From positions 16,973,920 through 17,037,919 of the forward strand of contig CM031864.1 of the NCBI GenBank assembly GCA_018697195.1: 64,000 nt of DNA. The letters run 5' to 3'. The notes under the pieces were generated by a model. That model did no database searches. It saw nothing but the letters and a program-made list of their open reading frames with translations, and was not told the origin of the DNA. Origin of the DNA: Certhia americana (Eukaryota; Chordata; Aves; Passeriformes; Certhiidae). Below, piece by piece: positions 1 to 11,337 of this stretch. A program made the translations under genes and the position numbers. The stretch's first letter is position 1. Each line of letters begins with the position of its first letter.

Positions 1-148
1 AATGTCCCCTGTCCTGTGCCCCCTGTCCTGTGTCCCATGTCCCGTGTTCCATGTCCTGTGTCCCCTGTCCCATGTCCTGTGCCCCCTGTCCTGTGTCCCA
101 TGTCCCGTGTCCCATGTCCTGTGTCCCCTGTCCCCTGTCCTGGCGGTG
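1..148. repeat. GC-rich minisatellite with 63-bp higher-order unit
   Basis: The sequence is built from short C/T-rich words such as GTCCTGTGTCCC and CATGTCCC. Two complete higher-order copies of 63 bp are visible, at 11-73 and 74-136, differing at only two positions. Partial copies flank them and the array probably continues off the left edge of the window. Open reading frames across it, rich in Pro, Cys and Val, are a by-product of the repeat and not genes. Confidence 0.9.
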
Positions 149-1694
149 CCCAGCCAGATGGCCGTGGCAGAGCCCCTCTCAGGAGCAGGGCTCTGTGGAG
201 GAGGCTGTCCCACTGTACTCTGTGACCAGGCTGTCACTGAATGCAACTCCGTCACGGTATTTAAATCACATTAAAGCTTTCTTTTATTACATTTTCCCTT
301 GTGATTTGGCCTGGCTACATTCTAATTACCAGCCTTGCTGCAGCACACGTGGGTTCCACTGCTTGCTCCTCCTCCCATTTTATGGCAAATGGCCTATCTT
401 GCACAATCCTAATGAAAATATTGCAGTGAGATAACTCTCTCCTTTCATCTTGCAGTTCCCACTCTAAGTGTAAAATGTTTTCTGTGAGGGGAGAGACCAC
501 AAAACATTTAATGCATTTTTAGAAACAGCAGATATATCTGTTAAGGTTCTCCAAGGTAGTTTATTCACTTTTACTATTCTCTTACATAATGTCTAATCTC
601 AAAGCATCAATACATTTTTCCATCAGATACTAGCTGCACCTTTTTCAAAGATTTTGCAATATTTTTTTCTTTTATTTATTTAAAAAAAAATTAAAGCATT
701 TTGCTTTTCCTATACCCCACCTATTAGCTTTTCAAATAGAGTATTTTAAAGGAGATGCATCTCACTAACTTCTCATGACTTACACAGTTTTCTTCTGAGC
801 AATCTTTTTAGCAGTAGGCACAAATCCTCTATCCTATTCAATTAGCTCCCAGCACTAATCAGGTCAGAGATCACGTGAATTTTAATGGAGAACTTAATAA
901 TGTTCAGGAAAGCTTAAGAACTAGGATGTGGTTTCATTTGGTGTGTCCATAACCCCCATCCTCATCCATGGCTCTTCCATCCCCCATTTTCCAATTACAG
1001 CACTAACCATACTGAAACAGCACAAAGTTGTTATACTTCCTTTCTCTTGAGTAAGATCAAAACAATTTTGACTGTTAATCAAGGCAAAGTACTCATATGG
1101 TGAAAGGCTACATTTATACTTGCTATTTCATTTGATTTACCACAGTTCCAGACATAGATCCATAGTTCCTGGGTACAGGTCTGGAGATGGGTCTCATTAA
1201 CCTGCATGTAGAAACCACCTTAGGGCAGGGCAGTAGTTCAGACCTGCAGAGTGAAGAGGGGTAGAAATCTCACCTTTGCAAGTCTTCTGGAATTAGGACA
1301 GAATTTTAACAAGAACCTTTCCAGTTAAAAACAACACAACTAACACTTTCCTGAGGGCAGGGGAAAGGAACTGAGAGAGAAAGTACATGCAAGGAAAGTT
1401 AAAAAAAAATTGGGAAAGTGCTCAGGTATGCTCTGATAATAAATGAGCTCCCTGTGACAGCAGCAAGCAACAGCTCTGGCTGCAGGCAGCACGTGCTGCT
1501 GTTTCCTGGCAGCAGACACATGAAGCAGCTGAAGCTCTGAATACATCTGGTTCAATTTTCTGTAACAGCTCAATTTTTATTGTGATTCCAAACCTGTCAG
1601 GCTTTCTCTCTGTGCAACAGTGATAACAGCAAGAGTAGAACAGGCTTTTAGCTTTGGTCAAATTCTCAGAGACAGAAAGCTGAAATAAAGGACC
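149..1694. other. intergenic DNA, no gene recognised
   Basis: This is mostly AT-rich unique sequence with short A/T runs, for example at 660-695. I see no coding exon, no RNA gene and no recognisable repeat. It lies beyond the 3' end of ZNF644, on the side where mammals have BARHL2, but no homeobox sequence is present. Confidence 0.5.
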
Positions 1695-2513
1695 TGTGGT
1701 GGGCTGACCCTGGCTGCCAACAAAAGCTGCTCTGTCACTTCTCAACTGGACATGGGAGAGAAATTCAACAAGAGGCTTATAGGTCAGAATAAGGATAGGG
1801 AGAAATCACTCAGCAATGGGCAAAGGAGAGACTTAAGGAAATTAGTGGAATCAGGAGAAATTTAAAAATAAATCTTAAAAGCACCTTCCTCCCACTCACT
1901 CTTTTTCCTGGGCTTTCCTAGGCTTTTCCCCTATGAGGACAGCAGGTTCATCACAGGTTGTCTCTGCCTTTTCTCCTTGTGCAGAGGCAGGGCTCCTCAC
2001 ACTCCTACATGCTCCAGCATGGAGTCCCTCTCCATGAAATTCTCCACCATGAGTCCTTCTCACAGGCTGTAGTTCTTCATGAACTGCTCCAGCACAGGTC
2101 CTTTAAGGGGCCACAGACTCCTTCAGGCTTTCACAGCATCCAGTGTGGGGTGCTCAGAGGCTGCTGGTGCTCTGCTCCACCCTGGACCTCCACAGGCTGC
2201 AGGGGCACAGCTATGGTCTTCACCACGGGCTGCAGGGGAATCTGCTCTGGCACCCAGATTCTGCACTGACTTTGGTGTCAGCAGAGTTGTGGCTCTCACA
2301 TTTTCTCTCTTTGGCTGAAGCTGTACAGTTTTATCCCCTTAGATATGTTATCCCACAGTCACTGATGAGCTTGGCCTTGGCCAGCAGTGGGTCAGTCCTG
2401 GATCCATCCAGTACTGGCTCCGTCGGACATAAGGGAAACTTCTAGAACCTTCTCACAGAAGCCAACCCATGACCCCTCCTGCTACCAAAAGCTTGTCACA
2501 CAAATCCAACACA
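1695..2513 (-). mobile_element. solo LTR of an avian endogenous retrovirus
   Basis: Read on the minus strand, the segment begins TGTGTTGG at 2513 and ends CCCACCACA at 1695, so it has TG...CA termini typical of an LTR, about 819 bp long. The sequence closely resembles a common avian LTR that I recall: a start like TGTATTGGGTTTGTGTGGC, a GC-rich middle with repeated words around CTGCAGGGG and CTCCAGCA, and a terminal GGTCAGCCCACCACA. Flanking pentamers GGACC (1690-1694) and GCACC (2514-2518) match at 4 of 5 bases and may be the old target-site duplication. There is no internal retroviral sequence, so this is a solo LTR. The family name is not certain to me. Confidence 0.75.
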
Positions 2514-5500
2514 GCACCTAAACTCAAATGCAGCCTTGACTGCTTGAGTATGGGGAGTTCTCACAGGCCATTCAGGCCTCTCTCAAACCAGGACTCTAGC
2601 TCAGTGCCTAGCACCAGCCAGCCAGGACTGACAGCCCTAATCTGTTAAGGTAGGAGGAAAGCCTGAAATCTGTAGAACACAGCAAGATAAGCACCTTCCA
2701 CTTCAGAAGAGGAAAAAAAATGCCTACTGTAAATCTGGACACTATAGCAGCAAGTATCATACACATCTAGATTGTAGATACTCTCCTGCAACTCACACAC
2801 TGCTTTCAATTTCTAACACAGCAAGAAGAAAAGTCTGGGCCATCATACAAATTCCACAGCCCAGCACACAACATATGTTGCAGCAGGAGCAACTGGAAAG
2901 CAGGACTGACCTCTCTTCTCCCCATCCTTTATGAACTGGGTGCCAACTGCTCCCTAACACAGGAAATTACAGAAACCTGAAGGTTGCTGATTTTGCTGCT
3001 GGGAGTGGAGAAGGCTGCTCACATACTTCTTGCAGAGTTCTCCACCTAAATCTGAAATCACAGTTTAACTTCCTAAAAATTTCATGTCATCTATCACATT
3101 TATCTTTTATTAGTAAATGGGCGGAGATTCTTATCACTGATTTTTTAACAGTTTTTTCATAGATATCCCTCTTTTGCTTTGCTCAAAAAAACCTAACCAG
3201 CTGTGTATTCACAAAAATCACTCAAGCAAGTGCTCCATTTTCTAAATACTTCTGTGATTTCAGAAAGGCTGCCAGAACAAAATAAAAGAAAGAAGACAGT
3301 AAATTCAGCCCAGTGAAGACAAAACAGAAAGGTTACGAGTAACTTTAATGCGTAACTGAGTTCAGCTCCCAGCAGCAGTATCGAGGGCTGGTACGAACTG
3401 TGTAACTTGGGATTTTTGGTTTGTGTAACCCAAAATCACTCTAAAAATTTAAACATTTCCTCCTCCCTCCTCCACTTAGGTACAGACAGACACTGTCTCT
3501 ATATAAAATAAGCAATCATAAATCAGGCCAATAGTTATGCTTTTAAGAATACTAAGCAGTACTCTGTTTTCACAGTAATATAGGACTTCCCCAAAAAGCT
3601 TCATCACTGGTAGCCAGCAGTAAAATAAAGTCCTAAAGAAAAACAGAGATGAAAAATGAAGACAAAACCCCACATGTGGATATAAGCAAAAACTGAGGGA
3701 AGGGAAAACAAACCAAGCTAGGAATGAAGATAATGAAAACAGTCAGGTTAGCAGCCCAGTGAGACGCGGCTAAGTACCGTTCCCAGATGGGAACCTGGGC
3801 CTGAGGGCAAAGAAATGAGTTTGGGATCCTGCAAGAACACTCACATTCTGGGTCAGGGTCTTCAGTCATTTATTAGCACTCATGGTCTGCTGCAGTCAAA
3901 GAACACTGGGTTGAGTAGTGGAGGTTATTTCAGTGAGAAGACAATGTAGCAAAATAATGGATGTCAAATAGCAAAGGAGAAAATTTTTGGAGGCAATGAA
4001 TGACAATCTATCATGAACAGAACCTGAAAAATCAGATTTCAGTAGCAAATTTGTAACTGAGGCCATACATGGGAGGAGCAGCTCATGTTCTTTCATGATT
4101 GGCCTAAGTGTCTATGGATTTATATGTAGCACTTAAAAAGCTTCAGTAAATGCACTCCAGATGGCAAAGGGAATGGTACAGTTGACTTCAAATACAAGAA
4201 ATCGGCTTTAAAGCCTCTTTCCCTGTCACTGCCTATCTCTTCAGCAGTTTTGGGTGAAAACTCCTTCCTTGGCTGTTTGGTTGAAAATATTTGCCCTAGC
4301 CCCCTCTGTGCCAGGAACCCAATTGCACCCCTGAAGATTTGGAGGCACAGCAAATGCAGCCATCAGCTAGATTTCAGGGACTACAAAACAAATGTCAACC
4401 CCAGGCTTATACTGTCTTCTCCTTTTTGCAGTTTCTCTTTCAACTTCTGGGGTTTTTGTTTGTTTTTGAAATATTTTTCCCCTGCTTTTTTCTCCAAATA
4501 AGGCTGTTCTTTTCTCCTACTTTCACACAATTAAGTTTTTTCAGGGAAGAGACAGATGAAAGAATTATTTCTTGTCAGCAAGACTTGTACCTGGGTGACA
4601 CACAATTCCTTATTTGGTTAAAACACAGACTAATGGTGTTAGTTTGCATTCTCCTTTATCAGTCTATTATTTTCTAAAGCGGTTTCAAAGAGCACAATGG
4701 GATTCAGAGCTTCAGCATTTGTTGCTACAGCAGTGAGGATGGATTTGGCTGAGTTTCACAGAGATACAAACATGATTCACAGCTGTTGTTGACTTAAAGA
4801 TAAATAATCAAAGGTTTACATGTGAAGTTTTCAGTTTCCAATAAACAGATATTTTAAAAGAGGTAGATTATATTTAGGGACACTTACCATGAGTATCATG
4901 TAAGCATGTTTCATGTTGCAGGTCTCTAACACAAAAACAAGATTACCATCACTTGGTACATAAACCTCAGATCTTACGAGTAAAAAGTGTACTTTTAAGT
5001 GAAAATATAGCATAAAAAGCTCGAAAGTATTGTGATTTATACAACATAAGGAGTACAAGCACCTTGGAAGCTCTGAAAAGGCTCCATGGCTCCCTTTGTT
5101 CCCTAACTGGACAATAAGAGTTGGAATTTTGGAACCTCTGAGCTCAGTTACTGAGGGTGCTATTTGCTTGGGTTTCAGTTGCAGTGAAAAGAGCATGGGA
5201 ACTTGCATGAGAAAGATCTTTCAGAGCTTTTATAAAAGGTTTGACTCTACTTAGAGAAGAGCATTCCCACAGGAATGCATTTATTGAAATTTTTATTTTT
5301 AGCCAAAATAACTCCATATCAAGTCTTCAGGCAACGTGTGCAAACCACCCTCACAGTCAGTGCCACACTATTCAGATCCCTTCACCTGCTACTCTAGCAC
5401 ACTGCAGCCACCTGCACACAAACTAAGGCAGCCAGGACCACCTCCCTGAGGGCCAAGCACTGCAGCCAGACGCCAGCTACTGGACCACAAGGGTTTTCTA

Positions 5501-8500
5501 CTTAATGGACTTGAGTATTACTAAGCAGTTTTATAAAAAGGCTGTTGGCCGACTTATGCTCCAATCTTAATAAAGGGATAGGGCACTAAAGTTAAGACAA
5601 CTTTCTTAATTGCGTTTTAAAAGTACGTGTTTATTAGCCTGTAGCACAACTAGATATGAAAATGAGCAGTGCAAGAATTCAACCTCAGCAAAACACGGAA
5701 GGGATCCCCACTCCAGCCCTTATTTAAAATGAACATCCCCCCCCAACAATCTTTTATGTTGCATTTGATCAACCTCTGCCTTTTTTTTTACCGTGTGTGT
5801 GTGTGTATGGCTGTGGTATGGCATTGAATCCTCTCATGCTGCAGGAGACCAGGACTTGCAGAGCACCAGGCAGTCTGGGTTTTTCAGTGTGCTCTGACCT
5901 GGTACATGTGGCAGGCACTGCACAGCCAAAGCTGCAAGGGAAAATTGCTCTTAACTGGGAGAGAAGGCAGTGGTGAGACCAGATTGCACAGAGTAAAAAG
6001 GGGACAGATGGGCACAGATGAGAGCCACTGGCACTTGGGATTCAGCTTCACATTTGGGCCCCTGGCTCTGGTGGCCTTCCCTCCACCACCAATTTTCATC
6101 CTTAGTCTCCAACACTGGAATGTAAATACCCCTCTTCTTGCCTCACCTCTCTGAATTTTCAGGTGGCTACAGCCAGCAAATCTGCCCTCTGCATCACCAC
6201 ACAATTGCTCTGGCTGGGGTGGAATTCCCTGGTTAAATGACACGTGCAGCACAGCTCACCTCCGAGCAACGGGAAGAACACCAAGAAGCCTGCAGTGTTA
6301 AAAAGGAACATTTTATTGCAAGAGATTACAAACCTGGCACAACGGCCAAATGTTTCCATTACATCACAATTGCTACCCATGTATCAGGCAACAGCACCTA
6401 CAAAGCATGGTGGATTGAAATATCTGAAATCATAATGCAGTCAGCTTTTTAAAGTAAGTGCAACCCTAAAAAGTTTGGTGTTTTCTTTAAATAAAGTCAA
6501 AACTATATAAATCAATTTTTAAAATATGAAACTGGTGTTTAAATATCTAGGCCACTAACTACCGTTATAAAAAGTGGAAAAGTCTGTTAACCATAGTGCT
6601 GAACTAAACAGGGTTTGTTCACAGCCCATAACCATTTAGTTAAAAGCAAGTTACTTGTTATTCACTGCTAATGTTACCACATTTGTTCAGCCCAATTTAT
6701 CTCCTGTAAGTTTTCAGAATCAGGCAGATTTAATGCATAACCCCTCTTTAAAGCACTGCAGAAAACCTAGAACTGTAACAAGCCCACAAAAAGCATCACA
6801 GTCAAAATAGCATTGGATCTTCCCATCTCAGTCCTGTGACACTGACCTTCAGAAACTTAGGATGCTCTTCTCTGAGCCCCAATTCATAACTTGCATTTCT
6901 CCTGTGATCACTTACCTCAAAAAGCTTGGTGATTTCCCTGAGCATGGTTGAACCAGTAGGGATTAGTGCAGGCACACAGCTCAAACACGACCCTCCTGGC
7001 CCAGGACTCACACCCGATTTACAGTGCCCACCTTCAGCACAGCCGTGCTCACACTCCCTCCCCAACAGCACCCACACCTGCGCCACTCCTTCCCCTCCCA
7101 CGGGAGGAGCCAGCAGCTCATTTCCTGACACTGCTGCCTGGGGAAGGCGAGTCCTGAGGAAGAAGTTGGATCTATGGGCAGAGCTGGACCTGCTCAGCCC
7201 GTGGGAGCAGCTCACCTCACAGAGTTCCCCCAAGCCACACGAAGCAGTACTGGGCAAACCGCAGTAAATGCCCAACAAGTGCTGCTGCTCGCCTCCATTT
7301 CCCATGCGTTCGGCCTGAACACACTAACACACTTGGCACAGCTACCAAGCACACTTCAAATTAATCACCTATCCAAGGTTCTGCAGAAACAGCTCTTCAA
7401 GGAATGCAAGCAGAGTTTTAATTTTTGAAAGAGGATTTGGAAATAGCACTGAGACTAGGGAATGTAGGTGAATATCTTATGAAGAGTGTATAGGGGTGGT
7501 CTTCTACAATTTTCCTGAGGCTACTACTAAAGAGACCTTTGCCAGAAACCAGGATAACTTCATTAACAAGTAGGACTGTGACAAAGAACCAAAATCAACC
7601 AAACAAAAATCACGGTGCCACTGTAGCCTTTACCCCAAAGCAATCTAAGGCAACCTGAACAGACTAACACACTCGTGTTTAGATCTGTAACTCTGGAAGT
7701 CCAGCTCTTTACCACAGACTGCCACAGAGCCCCTCAAGCCACACAACATCAGATTGGCATCACAAAGTGACTGATTTAATTTACCCTCTTCCACCATATT
7801 ATTTAGAATTTTGATAACTCCAGAGAGGGGGATTTATATTTCCTTGTAGATAATGATAAAGAAGATCTGTCTTTCCAAACAACAGAAACCAGGAAAACAA
7901 ATAGCCCCATTTGAGTACTAGAGGCTAAGGACAGACAATAGTACTCTATTAAAAAAAAAAAAAAATTATCCAGCCTGTACCAACTACGTATGCAATTAAT
8001 TTAATAATCAGAAGAGTTCTAGAACTCCTACATATTTTTTTAACTATACCTGATGCCAGCAGGGCACACAGCCTGTCACTGAAAATTGCTCCTCATCAAT
8101 AGAATCTCATTTTGGAAACTGATCAGTCCTAGAGCACACTGCTCTTCAGACACAACTTTACACTTTACTATTACATAAAGTAGCTTGCTATTGGGGTTTA
8201 ATGAATTAAACAGCATTAACTAGGGTTTTTAAAATTATTATGAATCTAGAAGGAGTTTTTTGCTAACGCAGAATTCTGCATGGTATGGCTTCACCTTACA
8301 AGCATTCTTAACAACACTAGATAAATATCATTTGCACTTGATTGATTTTTTCATTTGCTAAACAGCCATAAAATATGATGCTCTCACAAGCACCTTTTTT
8401 GGTGAGAAGGGTAAACAAGCACTCTATTAAAGCATTATAAACATTCAAGGTGATGTGATTACTTCCCTCTATTCTGTTTCCACACATTGATTTAAATCTT

Positions 8501-9082
8501 CAGTTTTCACATCGTATAAAAAAGTCCCACAAGTATCCACAAATTCAGAAATTTGTTAGTCTGCATACACATGATTTGTCTGCAACACACTTCAACATCC
8601 CAGTTACCTTTTCTAAAATCTCTCAAGTATTTATTCTTCCAGCCGTTAAATGTAATGATGTAGATTTTTCACTTACAAGAGAATAAATTTTAACAGGAAA
8701 GCTAAACTTAACTGTAGCAATTTTTACAGTTAAACACCTGACAGCACTAATTTAACGATGGCCTTGACAGAGCTAGGATGGCCTTGTCTGAGGCCTGTCT
8801 TATACAGCTGTGCATTTTTAGCCCATCTATTCTATCAGAACTTTACCAAGCCTTGTGTGTTAACTCTGAACTCCGTGCATCCAGGAAGACAGACATTTAT
8901 TCATACTTTCCACCAATCAAATGTAATGCATCTGTGAACAATTCAGTTTATTGCAAGTAAATGTACTTAAGATCATGAGAAGATTCTAATCTCAAGCAAG
9001 ACAAATCAATTCCACAAACTTAATTCACACAATGCAAATAAATGCTTCACATTATAGACATTTAGATTTTCTTTAAACCTTT
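2514..9082. other. intergenic DNA downstream of ZNF644
   Basis: About 6.5 kb of AT-rich sequence with two moderately GC-rich patches near 5.9-6.25 kb and 6.95-7.3 kb. Donor-like GTAAGT sites occur on the minus strand near 4.88 kb (after CTCATG) and 6.91 kb (after TTTGAG), so a non-coding transcript is possible. I found no convincing acceptor-exon-donor set and no recognisable protein. Confidence 0.45.
5793..5807. repeat. short (GT)n microsatellite
   Basis: About seven GT dinucleotides preceded by a run of nine T. It is a simple repeat in intergenic DNA. Confidence 0.9.
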
Positions 9083-10559
9083 TTATTTAGAGATTTTTCT
9101 GGTAAGGAGATATACCATAGGAAAGCAATTTCACTGGCAGTGAGGTATGTATATACTCTACCAAAATACTCCTCTTGCTTTAACTGCTTTTAACTTTATT
9201 TACATATAAAGAAAATATCAATGCATATCCTTGGCTTAACTACAGTATCTGTTACCCTATATGAGTAAAATGAAATGTTACTTGCATACAAAATTGATTT
9301 GTAGAGGAATCTAATTTGATTTAAACAAAAATCATGTTCTGAAGACAGTTTAAATGAACAAACACAATTCATCATGACCAAGACACCTGCACCATATTTC
9401 CATCCTCACAGCACATTTATTTCAATAATTCTGTAAGTAGGTCCTTAGCATGAGCATAGTGTTACAGTTTTCATACATATAATCACATCCAAAACAAGCT
9501 AAAATTTAAGTTGTAAACATTCTCTTCATATGTAGAAACATTTCAATCTGTGTTTGAATTTTCTAAAATGATCAATCTTTTAAACAGAATTATAAATGAA
9601 AAGCCTACTCTAACCGTGTAGTGAGCAATGCTTATTAGTACATTTCTACAGTGTTAAATAAAATAGTAGAGGCAAACTTCTGTAAGCAAGTCAGACTTTA
9701 AGTAAATTGCCATAAAAGTAACAAACTTGTTAACAAAAAGATGCTTTGTAATAAAGAAAGTTGGATTGAATCTACTATGTTACAAAAACATAAGGGTAAA
9801 TACCATCTTTGTTGACAAGTAGGAGGTAGCATGGATGCACCACTTTATTGTCAGTGAGAAATGCAACTGAAGTAAAGAATATTTCCTTACCACAAATTTC
9901 CAGTATTATGTACATATTTCTCTTAGAAATTTGTTTAAACAAGTTTCCCTCCACTTTTTAGTACAAAAAGCCTCATGTGATTTAAAAAAAACACTTACAC
10001 ACCTAGATAGAATAGTACTAATTGCCCTATTTGAATGAAACAGTCTCTTGAACTATGAAGTACATGGTATTTAATGCCCTAAGTTGAGTAAATTGTATTA
10101 GCAGTTCTTGGTATTATACAAAACACTACATACATACAAACAAAATATAATAGTATCTTATTTTACTATGTAATTCTTTTTGGAATAAACAGAATCTCGA
10201 TTTGGGTAACACTGAAGAGAACGTGGTTTCTTTGTTTTATTAAAATCTGTCTTTTAAGTACCCATGTGCAACAATTTAAAAATGGCTGCCATACATATAA
10301 TGGTCTTGTATTGATAGTGAACACAGTAACTGACAAAAACATAATAAACCTTAAAAACACATCTTCCACCCTATATAAAATATAAAGACTACTTACTGTA
10401 ACTGTTAAGTATTCAATTTATTTTGATGTTACTGTAATCCACTTTCTCTATTTTCTGTCTTTAGCATTTATAAACATAATTTAGTGTAGCAATTTATTTT
10501 AAAAAATGATGAAGTATTTCAAATTTACATCCAATTAAAATTTAAAATGTTTCTGTGTT
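9083..10559 (-). other. ZNF644: probable ZNF644 3' UTR (left boundary uncertain)
   Basis: This AT-rich stretch follows the stop codon directly in the direction of transcription and contains no repeat or ORF of note. Minus-strand AATAAA signals (seen as TTTATT on the plus strand) occur at 10493-10498, 10417-10422, 10236-10241, 9844-9849, 9195-9200 and 9083-9088. The left border was set at the last of these because a 3' UTR of a little over 1 kb would fit the family. Any of the earlier signals could be used instead, giving shorter tails. Confidence 0.4.
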
Positions 10560-10752
10560 CTATGATGCTGCTTCTGCCATCAGTAAAGAAAATGAAGTTT
10601 CAGTAATTGAAGCAGGCTTTTTAAGTAGTGATGTGACCTCAACCATGCCAGCTCCAGTCCGTGGAAGATTTGCGTTGACAATGTGTCGCTGCAAGTGCTT
10701 TATCCAGTCTTCTTGAACAGACAAAGGTCCTCGAAAGACCAGACCACAAAAC
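10560..10752 (-). CDS. ZNF644: ZNF644 last coding exon (C-terminal finger)
   Basis: The acceptor is TTTGTGTAG at 10753-10754 and above. The first base G completes an Arg codon begun in the preceding exon (AG|G). The exon encodes residues 1277-1340 and ends with TAG at 10562-10560. With Cys1276 from the previous exon, Cys1279 and His1296/His1300 it completes a final C2H2 finger. A tail of about 40 residues ends in MAEAAS. This tail is nearly identical to the mammalian protein as I remember it, which suggests strong constraint. An ORF read upstream of 10752 is intron read-through. Confidence 0.95.
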
Positions 10753-11234
10753 CTACACAAATATTAAAATTAATCCATCAAGATACAGCTATCTCTACTG
10801 AAAAATTGTAAAACACAGTGAGAGGAAAGTCTTAATTTTCTTGACATTTGTTTCTACATGTTTTAACTGAAAAACTTAGTAACTGAGTTCATTAGTAGTA
10901 ACTGTGAGCACAAAACCCTGCAGCTTATACAACTCACATTCTCACACTTTCAGTGCCAGTAATAACAATCTGTTGTTCTTATATAAGGTTTCTTTTGAAG
11001 GACAGAATATTACTCAGACATGACCAGTAAGATTTTAGCTAGAGAAACAACTGGCAATCTAACACCCAAGCATGACTTAATCAAATCCTCGTGTTCAAAT
11101 TAACGAAAACAGGGAATTCCTCTCCCCCCTTACTATTCAATTTTATCACAAACATCTAAACCATGAATCTTCTTATGACTAACATTAGTAAGCTCTTAAG
11201 AATGTATTCTTCCAATTAAAGTAACACTATGTAC
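10753..11234 (-). other. ZNF644 intron
   Basis: Last intron, 482 bp, AT-rich, bounded by donor GTACAT at 11234 and an acceptor at 10753. Nothing else is visible in it. Confidence 0.85.
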
Positions 11235-11337
11235 CTGCATCTGAGTATGTAAACTTCATCAGCACTATGAGGTAAGGGCAGCATTTTCTTCTTGCTTCCA
11301 GATCTTGATCTTGATTTCTTTTGCTTACAGTCTAAAG
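11235..11337 (-). CDS. ZNF644: ZNF644 coding exon, basic linker
   Basis: The acceptor is TTCTTAG just above 11337. The first two bases, CT, complete an Ala codon from the G left by the preceding exon. The donor is CAG|GTACAT with the last exon base at 11235. The 103 bp encode a Lys/Arg/Ser-rich linker ([17 protein letters not shown]), then a segment ending YILRC, whose Cys1276 is the first ligand of the last finger. The basic run may help nuclear import or DNA contact. No ORF longer than about 35 codons exists here, so it was found from family similarity plus splice signals. Confidence 0.92.

Noticed and set aside
2..434. Pro/Cys/Val-rich frames at the left edge
   Set aside because: They translate the 63-bp minisatellite in different frames and carry no independent coding signal.
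1958..2445. Frames of 79-103 codons
   Set aside because: They lie wholly within the solo LTR and match no retroviral protein.
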